Position numbers and translations under genes: made by a program. A stretch of 30,798 nucleotides of DNA, from contig CABVRQ010000048.1 of NCBI GenBank assembly GCA_902500695.1, forward strand, positions 1-30,798, given 5' to 3'. Source of the DNA: an uncultured Nitrospira sp. GTDB taxonomy: Bacteria; Nitrospirota; Nitrospiria; Nitrospirales; UBA8639. Below, one piece after another: positions 22,542 through 30,798 of the stretch (position 1 is its first letter; each line of letters opens with the position of its first letter). Below the pieces are notes generated by a model. The model saw only the letters and a list, made by a program, of their open reading frames with translations, was not told the origin of the DNA and made no database searches.

Positions 22542-25484
22542 ATGCCTAAAGCTTTGAAAATTTCCTTGTTCGTGTTGTTCGGCCTGATGGTGTTCTATTC
22601 TCTGGTGGGTTTTCTGGTGGTTCCCTGGGCGATTACCACGAAGGTCCCTCCCAGACTATCGGAGCAACTTGGCCGGCCGGTGACGATCCAGGAAGCCCGG
22701 TTCAATCCATTTTTGTTTAAGCTGCAGATAAACGGGTTTGATATTCAGGAGCAGGATGGCTCACCTATGGTGGGGTTTGAGGAATTGTTTGTTAATTTTG
22801 ATCCTGGTGTTTCCCTGGTGAACCGGGCTTATACCTTTGCGGAAATTCGGCTGGGGCTGCCGTATGGGTTGGCAATGGTTGGCCCGGACGGGTCCTTGAA
22901 TCTGGCGGGCTTAGGCTCCTCCTCCGAGGTTCAGCCTGAAGAAAACCCCTCACAAGAATCCGAATCCTTGCCATCGGTCCGGATTGAACATTTCTCAATA
23001 CAACAGGGTATGGTGGAATTTCGGGATCATTCGCGTCCGACCCCATTTGTGGCGCATCTTGTGCCAATCAATCTCACGCTGGATGACTTTAGTACGCAAC
23101 AAGGTCAGGCTAATTCCTATACGCTGACGGCTGAACGTAGCGCAGGTGAGAAAATTACCTGGGAAGGGACGTTAGCTCTGGAACCATTTCAGTCCGAAGG
23201 CCGCCTGGTTTTTGAAGATTACCAATTGCCCAGACTGTGGACCTATGTACAGGATCAGGTTCGATTTCAGATTCCCCAAGGACAGGTGACCCTGAAAGGG
23301 CATTATCAAATGTCCACGACAAACCAGGGGGTCAATGTGCTGGTCGATGGAGCTAGTCTGACGATTCAGGATTTGCAAGTGCAGGAGAAAGGGACCATCA
23401 CCCCCGTGATCACGATTCCCTTCTTTGAAGTCAACGGGGTCTCAGTCGATGTGGCCAGGCAGGACGTTCGGATTCCTTCCATAAGTTCTCGCGATGCTCT
23501 TTTTACCGGATGGGTCGGGAACGATGGCGTGGTTAATTATCAGGCGCTGTTTTCGCCTGTGGAATCAACAAGTCAGTCGGCCCCTGAACCGGAGCCTTCC
23601 CCAGCCAATCCGTGGAAAATGGTCATTGAAGATCTTGCCTTGGATAACTTCACGATTGATTTCGAGGATCGCCAGCCCGAGGAACCTGTCAAATTGCTAG
23701 TGGACACGCTTCATTTTCACACTTCGGACGTGTCCTTGGGTTTGGATCGTCCGCTTCCTGTCGATCTCTCCTTTCAGTTCAATGAAACCGGAAAGGCCAA
23801 CTTGCAAGGGACGCTGGAGATAAATCCTTTGACGATCGACCTGGACGTATCCTTGACGGATATCGCTGTTCGGCCGTTTCAACCCTACATGGCTCCCTTT
23901 GTTCAATTCGATGTCGGGGATGGCGCGCTCACGTTGCGAGGAAAGACGCACTATCAGACGGGGACCAAGACTCAACCGATGGTGACTTTCCAGGGGGAAA
24001 TGGGAGTGTCCCATTTTGCTCTTGACGATCCCATGCAGGCCACACCGTTCCTCACGTGGGATGCGTTTGTGCTGAAGGAGTTGAATCTTCAAGTTGAACC
24101 GACGTCCGTGAATCTTCTGGAAATCGGACTGACAAACCCGATGCTCGCATTGTTGATTGATGCGGAGGGAGGGATGAACCTCAAGCGGTTATTTTCACCA
24201 CCAGGATCCGAATCTCAACAAGAGACGGTATCAGATGAAAATCCACCAGAACCGGAAACTTCCGGAGAGCCACCGACTCCGGTCAAAATTGGGTCCGTCA
24301 CGCTCACCAATCTCCTGGCTCGCTTTACGGATCAATCAATTTCCCCCCATGTCGTCACGAAAATTGAGGGGCTGAGTGGAACCATTAAAGGGCTTTCTTC
24401 GGAGCAAGTAGCCAAAGCTGATGTCGACTTACAAGGGACGGTCGATAAATACGCCCCATTTAAGATTGCAGGGCAAATTAATCCCTTGAGTGAAGATGCC
24501 TATACGGATCTGACTGTCACGTTCAAAAATCTTGATCTCCCCACTGTCTCTCCCTATTCGGCCCATTATGTCGGGTATCCCATCACGAAGGGGAAGCTGT
24601 CGTTTGATCTCGGGTATACAGTTTCTGAAAAGACTCTGGTTGGTGCAAATAAAGTGTTAATTGACCAACTGACTATGGGTGAAAAGGTCGAGAGTCCTGA
24701 TGCCATGTCGTTGCCGATTCCACTTGCCTTGGCCTTGCTCAAAGACCGTAAAGGACAGATCGATATTGATTTGCCGGTTCGGGGGAATTTGGACGATCCG
24801 GATTTTAGTTACGGAGGAGTGATCTGGAATGCCTTGGGGAATCTCCTGACGAAAGTTGCGACCTCTCCGTTTGCGATGGTCGGAGGATTGGTGGGTGGCA
24901 GCGGTGACGATCTTCAATATGTCGCCTTCCCAGCGGGGATTGCCCAGTTGTCTCCTTCTGAGCAGGAAAAGTTGAATTCGCTTGGGCAAGCGTTAGGTGA
25001 TCGTCCTGCCTTGCGACTGGACATTGCCGGGGCCGCCGACCCTCAGGTCGATCGTCAGGGTTTGGCTTCAGCGCAATTGTGGAAACAACTGCAAAAGCGA
25101 AAATTTGTCCAGGGCTCCTCTTCTGCGACGAAGGGGGTGTCTCTCGAACAGATTGAACTGAGTTCTGAGGAGGAAGAACGCTTGCTTCAAGAGTTATATG
25201 TCGAACAGTTCGGTTCTCTATCGAACCCGACTTCTTCTTCTCCAGAAGGAAAGGCTCCGGACATTCCTTCACCGGAGCAGATGAAGTCCAAATTGCTTGA
25301 ATCGATCAAGGTGGAAGACGAGCAGCTTCGCCTCCTGGCTCAGCAACGGGCTCAAGGCATTCGGGAGTTTCTCCTCCAGGAAGGGAAGGTGTCCGGTGAT
25401 CGAGTGTTCTTACTCGAACCAAACTTAAGTCCTGTTACGGAAGAGCAAACAGTTCGGAGTCCTTTGGCCTTAGCCGCGAATTGA
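22542..25484 (+). CDS. DUF748 (AsmA-like) giant envelope protein
   Basis: A 980-residue protein. One N-terminal membrane helix (LKISLFVLFGLMVFYSLVGF, residues 5-24) is followed by a very long beta-rich periplasmic region with repeated LNLAGL/INPLTIDLDVSL-type strands. The opening PPRLSEQLGRPVTIQEARFNPFLFKL is the DUF748 signature. Pro/Glu-rich linkers near residues 347-360 and 560-580 separate modules. The C-terminus (DEQLRLLAQQRAQGIREFLL) resembles the end seen in many DUF748 proteins. AsmA/YhdP relatives form hydrophobic grooves that bridge the periplasm and move phospholipid to the outer membrane, so a lipid-transfer role is plausible but inferred. The ATG has only a weak AAAG ribosome site, and a TATAAA sits unusually close (22531-22536). 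Confidence 0.88.
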   Translation: MPKALKISLFVLFGLMVFYSLVGFLVVPWAITTKVPPRLSEQLGRPVTIQEARFNPFLFKLQINGFDIQEQDGSPMVGFEELFVNFDPGVSLVNRAYTFAEIRLGLPYGLAMVGPDGSLNLAGLGSSSEVQPEENPSQESESLPSVRIEHFSIQQGMVEFRDHSRPTPFVAHLVPINLTLDDFSTQQGQANSYTLTAERSAGEKITWEGTLALEPFQSEGRLVFEDYQLPRLWTYVQDQVRFQIPQGQVTLKGHYQMSTTNQGVNVLVDGASLTIQDLQVQEKGTITPVITIPFFEVNGVSVDVARQDVRIPSISSRDALFTGWVGNDGVVNYQALFSPVESTSQSAPEPEPSPANPWKMVIEDLALDNFTIDFEDRQPEEPVKLLVDTLHFHTSDVSLGLDRPLPVDLSFQFNETGKANLQGTLEINPLTIDLDVSLTDIAVRPFQPYMAPFVQFDVGDGALTLRGKTHYQTGTKTQPMVTFQGEMGVSHFALDDPMQATPFLTWDAFVLKELNLQVEPTSVNLLEIGLTNPMLALLIDAEGGMNLKRLFSPPGSESQQETVSDENPPEPETSGEPPTPVKIGSVTLTNLLARFTDQSISPHVVTKIEGLSGTIKGLSSEQVAKADVDLQGTVDKYAPFKIAGQINPLSEDAYTDLTVTFKNLDLPTVSPYSAHYVGYPITKGKLSFDLGYTVSEKTLVGANKVLIDQLTMGEKVESPDAMSLPIPLALALLKDRKGQIDIDLPVRGNLDDPDFSYGGVIWNALGNLLTKVATSPFAMVGGLVGGSGDDLQYVAFPAGIAQLSPSEQEKLNSLGQALGDRPALRLDIAGAADPQVDRQGLASAQLWKQLQKRKFVQGSSSATKGVSLEQIELSSEEEERLLQELYVEQFGSLSNPTSSSPEGKAPDIPSPEQMKSKLLESIKVEDEQLRLLAQQRAQGIREFLLQEGKVSGDRVFLLEPNLSPVTEEQTVRSPLALAAN

Positions 25485-25540
25485 GTAACTTTCCAAGGAT
25501 CTGCATTGTCAAAGTGTTAGCCGCGTTTTTTTGACCTAAG

Positions 25541-26341
25541 GTGAATCCGCTTCCCTGGCATATTCTCACTCTTCCTCATTTATATTCGATTGTGGGTATC
25601 CTCCTGGGGGTCTTCGTTGCCTTGTGGCTTGTGCATTCGCAAATGGGCAATGCCTCTTTAGCCGATGTGGGATTTTGCTTGGGATTTGGCCTTGTCGTTG
25701 TTTTTTGTGGAATAGAAGGGGAAGGTAGTCCTTGGCGCCGGATTCTGGTGGTAGGTATGGGAAGTGCCTATGCCTTCAGGCTGGGCTGGCACCTGTGGAA
25801 GAATCGAATTTGGGGAAAGACGGAAGATCCCCGGTATAAAACCCTTCGGGCGGTGCTAGGCAAATGGGAATCGGTCGGAATCCTTGGGTACTTCATTCTG
25901 CAAGTTCCTGCTTGTCTGTTCTTTGGGGGTCTCCTGTGCTGGATTATGGTTCATCCTGACCCGGCGGTAAGAGGATGGGACTTACTGGGCCTCGGGATTT
26001 TTTTTCTGGCCTTCTTCGGAGAGGCTCTCGCGGATATTCAACTTGAACGGTTCCGATCAGATCCGACGAATCAGGGCAAGGTCTTGCAGACCGGGTTGTG
26101 GCGGTATTCCCGTCATCCGAATTATTTTTTTGAAATTGTACAGTGGTGTGCCTATGTTCCGTTGGCAGTTGGATTGCCAGGGGCATGGATAGCTATTGTG
26201 TGGCCTTTGGTCATGTTGTCGGCGCTCTTATGGGTGACAGGAGTGCCTTTGGCCGAGGCTCAGGCTATGAACAGCCGGGGGGAAGGGTATCGTCTCTATC
26301 AACGAACCACGAACACATTGTTCCCCTGGCTGCCAAGATGA
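25541..26341 (+). CDS. DUF1295 family integral membrane protein
   Basis: A 266-residue protein with about six or seven membrane segments, for example YSIVGILLGVFVALWLV, LGFGLVVVFCGI, VGILGYFILQVPACLFFGG and LLGLGIFFLAFFGEALADIQ. The C-terminal GLWRYSRHPNYFFEIVQWCAY is the conserved element of DUF1295 and of the steroid 5-alpha-reductase/isoprenylcysteine methyltransferase superfamily, where it binds cofactor. The substrate is unknown. The start is GTG (25541) with only a weak ribosome site. It follows the DUF748 gene by 56 bases and runs into the lipoprotein gene with a 27-base gap, suggesting one envelope operon. Confidence 0.88.
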   Translation: MNPLPWHILTLPHLYSIVGILLGVFVALWLVHSQMGNASLADVGFCLGFGLVVVFCGIEGEGSPWRRILVVGMGSAYAFRLGWHLWKNRIWGKTEDPRYKTLRAVLGKWESVGILGYFILQVPACLFFGGLLCWIMVHPDPAVRGWDLLGLGIFFLAFFGEALADIQLERFRSDPTNQGKVLQTGLWRYSRHPNYFFEIVQWCAYVPLAVGLPGAWIAIVWPLVMLSALLWVTGVPLAEAQAMNSRGEGYRLYQRTTNTLFPWLPR

Positions 26342-26367
26342 AACAGATCATAAAGAGGAGGGGATGT

Positions 26368-26787
26368 ATGTTGCGAGAATCTCGAGCGGGCTTCAGCCAC
26401 TGTTGGAGAAATTCAAGAGGACTTCTGCTTTTGGCCGGCCTTCTGGTTTTGATGACCTTGGCGAATGGTTGTGCATTTGTCCGGGGAGAAGTGGGTGAGC
26501 CGTTTCCCGAGGATCGGCTTCAGACGATTGAGAAAGGCATCACGAATCGCCAGGACGTGGCCCAACAGTTCGGTGCTCCTGATGACATTGTCCAGGCAAA
26601 CGGTCATGAGATCTTTCACTACCGCCGTTTTGACAGCAAGTTGGGATGGTTGCTGTTTTTTTCCCGCCTCAATATTGGCAGTGATCATCTCTGGGTCTTT
26701 TTTAATCCCCAAGGAATAGTGGATGACGTGGTGTTTGGCAATCGGACCAAGAATGTGGAATTTCAAATCTGGCCGTTTGGGGAGTAG
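26368..26787 (+). CDS. SmpA/BamE-like lipoprotein, copy 1
   Basis: A 139-residue lipoprotein precursor. A signal segment (LLLLAGLLVLMTLANGC) ends in a lipobox-like LANG|C. The mature part has the SmpA/BamE pattern: IEKGITNRQDVAQQFGAPDD followed by a beta-strand FHYRRF and further strands ending IWPFGE. BamE-fold proteins support outer-membrane assembly, but members of this fold are diverse. ATG at 26368 is chosen because AGGAGGGG lies five bases upstream; an in-frame ATG at 26338 exists, and a longer reading back to 26143 overlaps the DUF1295 gene and is not credible. Confidence 0.82.
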   Translation: MLRESRAGFSHCWRNSRGLLLLAGLLVLMTLANGCAFVRGEVGEPFPEDRLQTIEKGITNRQDVAQQFGAPDDIVQANGHEIFHYRRFDSKLGWLLFFSRLNIGSDHLWVFFNPQGIVDDVVFGNRTKNVEFQIWPFGE

Positions 26788-26794
26788 ATTCGTG

Positions 26795-27214
26795 ATGGTC
26801 GGGGTCGTTGGAAAAGTCGGAATACTTGGCCTCCTGGTGCTTCTTTCTCTGGCCGGCTGTGACTTTCGTCGTGTGGTGGTGAATGATCCATTGGTGGCCG
26901 ACTCTCTCGAAGGGTTGGTGCCAGGGAAAAGTACGATTCAGGATGTGGCCAAGAAGTTAGGCGCCCCTGATGAAATTGAAGAAGGGGCAAGCGGGATGGT
27001 CTTTCGCTATCGATTTGGAGATAGCAAGACGATGCGGGTGAATTTCGGATGGATACTTCGTGTATTTTTGCCCGTCGCGCCATCCATGAATCTGGGAAGA
27101 GGGGAAGGAGTCACCTATATTTTACATGTGGCGTTGCGACCGGATCTGACCTTTGATCATTCAGTCATTCAGCCACCACCCGATACTCCCCAGTTCTGGT
27201 TTTGGCCGTTTTAA
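26795..27214 (+). CDS. SmpA/BamE-like lipoprotein, copy 2
   Basis: A 139-residue lipoprotein precursor beginning MVGVVGKVGILGLLVLLSLAGC, with lipobox SLAG|C. GKSTIQDVAKKLGAPDEIEE mirrors GITNRQDVAQQFGAPDDIVQ of the preceding gene, and the protein likewise ends with an FWPF element, so the two are tandem paralogues. Copy 2 has an extra segment (NFGWILRVFLPVAPSM) and a longer strand region. ATG at 26795 comes eight bases after the first gene's stop; GGGGAG upstream may serve as ribosome site. Specific function unknown. Confidence 0.82.
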   Translation: MVGVVGKVGILGLLVLLSLAGCDFRRVVVNDPLVADSLEGLVPGKSTIQDVAKKLGAPDEIEEGASGMVFRYRFGDSKTMRVNFGWILRVFLPVAPSMNLGRGEGVTYILHVALRPDLTFDHSVIQPPPDTPQFWFWPF

Positions 27215-27315
27215 CTGGCTTAGCGTGGATTTGGTCTTATGAGGAGAATTTCCAGACTTCTGCAGATCTCAGAGCCTTGCTTATCTGAACTCCATCTTGG
27301 CGAGCTCAAAAATGC

Positions 27316-28590
27316 CTATTGCCTATTAAGGGACTGGTGGTTTTCTTCCAAGCGGCGGAGATAGGGAATGAGGAATAACCCGGGCAGGGCAATTAAGGTA
27401 CAGAGAAGAAAAAACCCTTCCCATCCCAACCAGGTGGCCAGGAATCCGGTGGTGGATCCGGCAAAGACGCGTGGAATCCCCATGAAACTGGTCAACAGGG
27501 CATATTGTGTGGCGGTAAAACGCTTATTGGTGAGGCTGGCCATAAAGGCCACGAAAGCGGTTTGTCCCAGTCCACTGGAAATGGTTTCAATGGCAATGAC
27601 GGCAGTAAGAGTCGGGAGGTGATTGCCGGTATAGGCGAGAATGACAAACCCCGCTGTTGAAATCATTTGGAGGAAACCCAAAATAAACAGAGAAGGCACA
27701 ATCCCCATGCGATAGACCACGAGACCCCCGATCAATCCTCCCGCCATCAACGCAATCATGCCAAAGACTTTGACGATCATCGCATAGTCTGTTTTCGAGA
27801 CGCCGAGATCCACCATAAATGGAGAGAGCATTTCTGATGCCATACTATCGCCGACTTTATACAGCAGGATAAACAACAGCATCATGAGAGCGCCCGGACG
27901 GGAAAAAAATTCCAGAAACGGACCCGTGATGGCTTCCTGCCATGACGCTGGTGGGGGTGCGGGAATGGTGGGTTCCGGTGCAAACCATGTCGTGAGAATG
28001 CCAATACTCATCATGGCGCCCATGATGAAATAGACCGCATTCCAGGAAAGGCTTTCCTGATCTGCCAGGAATAAGGCCAACGCGCCAGCGGCCAACATCC
28101 CCAGGCGATAGCCATAAATAAACATTGAGGAGCCAATACCGAGTTCATCGTCAGAGAGGGATTCGCGGCGATAGGCATCCAGAACGATGTCCTGGCTGGC
28201 ACTAAAAAACGCCACGAGGAGACACAGGACCGCGAGGGTTGGTAAATGCATTGCCGGTTGAGTCAACGCGAGGGAGGCAATGGTGATCATTAAAGCCACC
28301 TGAGTGCCCAGCATCCACCCTCGCCGTCTTCCCAGAGCAGAAGGCACGAGACGGTCCATAACCGGAGCCCAGAGAAATTTGAGCGTGTAGGGAAGGCCGA
28401 CTAATCCGAAGAACCCGATGGTCGTTAAATCGAGCCCCTCTTCCCGCATCCAAAATTTGAGGGTAGAGCCAATGAGCAGGAGGGGAAGACCGGAAGAAAA
28501 GCCGGTCAAGAGCATGACCAGCATTTTGGGACTGACAAGAAGAAGACAGAAATGTTTGAGCCAATGACCTGGCTCGGTCTGCGTGGTCAT
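27316..28590 (-). CDS. ampG: AmpG-type muropeptide permease (MFS)
   Basis: A 424-residue major facilitator with about 12 membrane segments. The opening MLVMLLTGFSSGLPLLLIGSTLKFWMR, TIGFFGLVGLPYTLKFLWAPVMDR, RRGWMLGTQVAL, FFSASQDIVLDAYRRE and the second-half IETISSGLGQTAFVAFMASL match AmpG, which imports anhydromuropeptides for peptidoglycan recycling. A few AmpG-like proteins in other lineages are siderophore or unknown-substrate transporters, so substrate is inferred. It starts with ATG, has no clear partner gene, and converges with the second lipoprotein gene. Confidence 0.88.
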   Translation of the reverse strand: MTTQTEPGHWLKHFCLLLVSPKMLVMLLTGFSSGLPLLLIGSTLKFWMREEGLDLTTIGFFGLVGLPYTLKFLWAPVMDRLVPSALGRRRGWMLGTQVALMITIASLALTQPAMHLPTLAVLCLLVAFFSASQDIVLDAYRRESLSDDELGIGSSMFIYGYRLGMLAAGALALFLADQESLSWNAVYFIMGAMMSIGILTTWFAPEPTIPAPPPASWQEAITGPFLEFFSRPGALMMLLFILLYKVGDSMASEMLSPFMVDLGVSKTDYAMIVKVFGMIALMAGGLIGGLVVYRMGIVPSLFILGFLQMISTAGFVILAYTGNHLPTLTAVIAIETISSGLGQTAFVAFMASLTNKRFTATQYALLTSFMGIPRVFAGSTTGFLATWLGWEGFFLLCTLIALPGLFLIPYLRRLEENHQSLNRQ

Positions 28591-28679
28591 ACACCAGACC
28601 TTATCAAAGAAATGGGCTTAGGTCTTGTGAAGGCTGGAAGTGTGCGAGGAATGGGGATGCGGTCGTGCCAAGGATTCGA

Positions 28680-29240
28680 TTAGTTTAAATTTGGATCAAC
28701 CGGCATATGCGCATACATCGTATATTCATCTCCGAAGGATCGTAGGACCTCGCCCCATAAATCCTGTGAATCCTCATCAAAGACGAGGTGGGGTCTGGCA
28801 GGCATCGTGAGCCAGGAGCCACTTTCCATTTCTGACTCCAACTGCCCTGGTCCCCAGCCCGAATAGCCCATATACGCCCGAAAAGATTCGTGCTCACCGG
28901 GAACTTCAAGAATGCGCTCAAGCGTTTCCATATTCCCGCCGAGATACACGCCGTCAAGCACCGCATGGGTATCTTCAATTTCTTCATTCAGGCGGTACAA
29001 CACGAGCAAACTGTTTTTTTGAACAGGTCCTCCGGCATACACGCGATGTTCCTGGCCTTCGAGCACTGGAACCTGTGGCAGGACCTCGGCAATATTCATC
29101 TCCGTCGGACGATTGACGACAACCCCCAGGGCGCCATCGGGTCCATGCTCACAAAGCAGCACAACGGTCTGGCGGAAATTGGGATCACGCAATGCTGGAG
29201 TGGCGATGAGGAAAACCCCTTTGCCTAACGGTGTGTCCAT
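28680..29240 (-). CDS. YqgE/AlgH family protein (UPF0301)
   Basis: A 186-residue protein. GVFLIATPALRDPNFRQTVVLLCEHGPDGALGVVVNRPTE is the family signature, followed by HRVYAGGPVQ, LGGNMETLERIL and FRAYMGYSGWGPGQLESEM. The family occurs widely in Gram-negative bacteria; in Pseudomonas AlgH was first linked to alginate regulation, but the biochemical role is unsettled. Length and domain match the norm. ATG at 29240; it may be co-transcribed with the downstream AmpG gene 90 bases away. Confidence 0.93.
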   Translation of the reverse strand: MDTPLGKGVFLIATPALRDPNFRQTVVLLCEHGPDGALGVVVNRPTEMNIAEVLPQVPVLEGQEHRVYAGGPVQKNSLLVLYRLNEEIEDTHAVLDGVYLGGNMETLERILEVPGEHESFRAYMGYSGWGPGQLESEMESGSWLTMPARPHLVFDEDSQDLWGEVLRSFGDEYTMYAHMPVDPNLN

Positions 29241-29386
29241 AGTCTAATCCTAACGTGCCATTCCTGATGCATCAAGGGGAGGACTTTAATGAACCGGTCC
29301 GGCCCCTCCACAAGTTTGGAGTAGCGTTGCCTGCGAACGTGGAATCAATGTCAACCTTCCCGAGAAGAGTAAAAAATCTCAGTGGA

Positions 29387-29659
29387 TTAATGGCGGTAAT
29401 CTTTAAATTCTTCTGTTGCATCATCCAGCTTCAAAAAGGTCCGCATCTGTTTCTTTAGCGTTTCCCGGGCATTTTCATCCCCTAAATTCAACTGATACTC
29501 ATTGATCACCATGGTCTTTGTCCCACCCGGGCCAGCCCATTCATTCCAGCAGGTTTGACAGACTTTCTGCTTGACCTCTGCTTCCAGCTTCCCCATAAAG
29601 AGATTGTCCGTGATCGGGTCCGCGTCTTTATCGCATTTTCGGCAATGAATTTGCGCCAT
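29387..29659 (-). CDS. YggX-like (Fe(II)-trafficking family) protein with CxxC zinc-finger start
   Basis: A 90-residue cytosolic protein. The C-terminal half, CQTCWNEWAGPGGTKTMVINEYQLNLGDENARETLKKQM, follows the YggX pattern (W..W..QTMxINExRLN), a family proposed to protect iron-sulfur clusters. The N-terminus differs: CRKCDKDAD plus CQTC could form a four-cysteine zinc ribbon absent from classical YggX, where there is one conserved cysteine. The start is ATG at 29659, seven bases after an AGGAGAA-type site (AAAGGAGAAAAG on the minus strand). Neighbours give no further hint. Confidence 0.78.
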   Translation of the reverse strand: MAQIHCRKCDKDADPITDNLFMGKLEAEVKQKVCQTCWNEWAGPGGTKTMVINEYQLNLGDENARETLKKQMRTFLKLDDATEEFKDYRH

Positions 29660-29902
29660 CTTTTCTCCTTTTGTAAGTGACAGGCTGAAAGTTTATCAGT
29701 ATGGATATGCAAAACAATCAGGAATCCTAACACAGAAATCTTGGGTGGGAAAAGAAGTCCGAAAGGATTTCAATGCCCTGGTTTTTAATGTGCATTTCAG
29801 GTATGGATGTGGACCTCACATTTCAGTCTCCTTCAAGTCAGGAGGAGAAATAACCGGATGGGGAATTTGTGAGGCCTATGTCAAGATCGGAGAAGAGACA
29901 AC

Positions 29903-30798
29903 ATGTTACTCGCAGGAATTGATATTGGCACATTAACCTGCCGCTTGTTGGTGGCAGAAGTGAATCCACCAGGGGAGTTGACGATTGTTGATGGGGATCG
30001 GCGGATCCTACGGCTTGGGGAAGGGGTGGACCAACACAAACGTCTATCACAAGCCGCGATGGATCGCGTGGTGTCCACCCTCAAGGACTGGAAAGAAATG
30101 ACCACGAAGTATCCGCTCAAGGGAGTCGTCGTCGTGGCGACCAGCGCAGTGCGGGAATCAGAGAATCGACAGGACTTTCTCGCCCGCGTCACTCAAGAAA
30201 CCGGGTGGGAAGTGGAGATCTTAACGGGAGACGAGGAAGCCCGGCGAACCTTGTTGGGTATTCGTTTCGGCCTGCCTCCCGCCATTTCTAATTTTTGGGG
30301 ATTGGATATTGGCGGTGGCAGTACCGAATGTATCCTGGCTCAAAACGGAAAGGCTCCCGCCGTCATTTCATTGGATCTGGGAGTGGTGCGCTTATTGGAA
30401 AGGGTGTTTCACCTGGATCCCCCCACGGACCAGGAGATTCACCAGGCTGAAGCCTATATTGATCAGGAATTGGCCAAGGTCTCTCAAGCCTTCGGGTCTA
30501 TTGCAGGCATCCCGCTGGTCGGGACTGCCGGATCTGTCACCACACTCGCCGCTTTGGCTCAAGGACTTTCTCGATATGAGTCGGCGCGCGTCCACAATTA
30601 TGAGTTAACATTATCGACCATCAAAGGGTTGGAGCAGGATCTCCTCACCAAAACCGGTCCGCAGCGCTTGGCCATGCCAGGCCTTGAACCCGGGCGGGAA
30701 TATGTCATCGTGGCAGGCACAATGATTCTACGAAGAATCATGGAGACCTTCGGCTTTGACACGTGTCTGGTCAGCGACTTTGGTCTCCGCGAAGGGAT
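29903..30798 (+). CDS. Ppx/GppA family phosphatase (partial, runs off the window)
   Basis: The frame is open from ATG 29903 to the last base, at least 298 codons. The actin-like ASKHA fold is clear: AGIDIGTLTCRLLVAEV (phosphate-1), VVATSAVRESENR, WEVEILTGDEEARRTLLGI, WGLDIGGGSTECIL (phosphate-2) and PLVGTAGSVTTLAAL (adenosine-type motif). Family members hydrolyse polyphosphate or pppGpp; sequence alone does not say which, although the length still to come could place it among short Ppx forms without the HD domain. The start follows AGAAGAGAC weakly. A short frame upstream (29745-29936) overlaps the start and is not credible. Confidence 0.92.
   Translation, partial: MLLAGIDIGTLTCRLLVAEVNPPGELTIVDGDRRILRLGEGVDQHKRLSQAAMDRVVSTLKDWKEMTTKYPLKGVVVVATSAVRESENRQDFLARVTQETGWEVEILTGDEEARRTLLGIRFGLPPAISNFWGLDIGGGSTECILAQNGKAPAVISLDLGVVRLLERVFHLDPPTDQEIHQAEAYIDQELAKVSQAFGSIAGIPLVGTAGSVTTLAALAQGLSRYESARVHNYELTLSTIKGLEQDLLTKTGPQRLAMPGLEPGREYVIVAGTMILRRIMETFGFDTCLVSDFGLREG

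Noticed and set aside
29745..29936. 63-codon plus-strand frame before the Ppx/GppA gene
   Set aside because: Overlaps the supported start of the phosphatase in another frame and shows no family features.

Overview
The window reads as Gram-negative chromosomal DNA, most likely from a Nitrospira-type member of the Nitrospirota. That placement is inferred from three things: a complete 20S proteasome/pupylation cluster beside an outer-membrane-type envelope gene set (AmpG, BamE-fold lipoproteins, a DUF748 giant protein), a GC content that looks near 50% by eye, and the general style of the proteins. No rRNA, tRNA, CRISPR array, insertion sequence or phage gene was recognised.

Layout. Positions 1-1047 (+) hold the possible tail of a gene and an exported LamG/DUF1080-like protein. 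Positions 1059-9057 (-) hold a LOG-family hydrolase, an M23 peptidase and the proteasome cluster, transcribed mpa(ARC)-dop-prcB-prcA-pafA-M23. A promoter candidate precedes mpa and a weaker one precedes pafA. No Pup or UBact gene is visible in the cluster. Positions 9256-10897 (-) are thiS-thiG-thiE for thiamine thiazole synthesis. Positions 11143-11979 (+) are two single-domain proteins, a PolX-type helix-hairpin-helix domain and an Lrp/AsnC ligand-binding domain. They converge on the next block across a hairpin that overlaps the ctpA stop codon.

Positions 12007-16099 (-) form a tightly overlapped cell-division/envelope operon, ftsE-ftsX-envC-ctpA, preceded by an FNR/CRP-like palindrome. Positions 16245-20891 (-) form the translation/secretion block ffh-rpsP-rimM-trmD-rplS-rnhB-yraN behind a good sigma-70-like promoter. 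Positions 20967-22349 are a gene-poor patch with stacked palindromic repeats and a frameshifted exported-protein gene.

Positions 22542-27214 (+) encode a 980-residue DUF748 protein, a DUF1295 membrane protein and two tandem paralogous SmpA/BamE-like lipoproteins. Positions 27316-29659 (-) carry AmpG, YqgE and a YggX-like zinc-finger protein. The window ends inside a Ppx/GppA phosphatase gene (+).

How the genes work together: proteins tagged by PafA (tags removed by Dop) would be unfolded by the Mpa/ARC ring and degraded in the PrcAB core, but the tag itself must be encoded elsewhere or be unrecognisable here. FtsEX would drive EnvC to activate peptidoglycan amidases during division, with CtpA as a periplasmic protease and AmpG recycling muropeptides. 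The most interesting points are the missing modifier gene, the translational coupling of a cell-wall peptidase to pafA, a ThiS protein with residues beyond its terminal Gly-Gly, the division-operon FNR-like box, and the repeat-rich patch with a broken gene.
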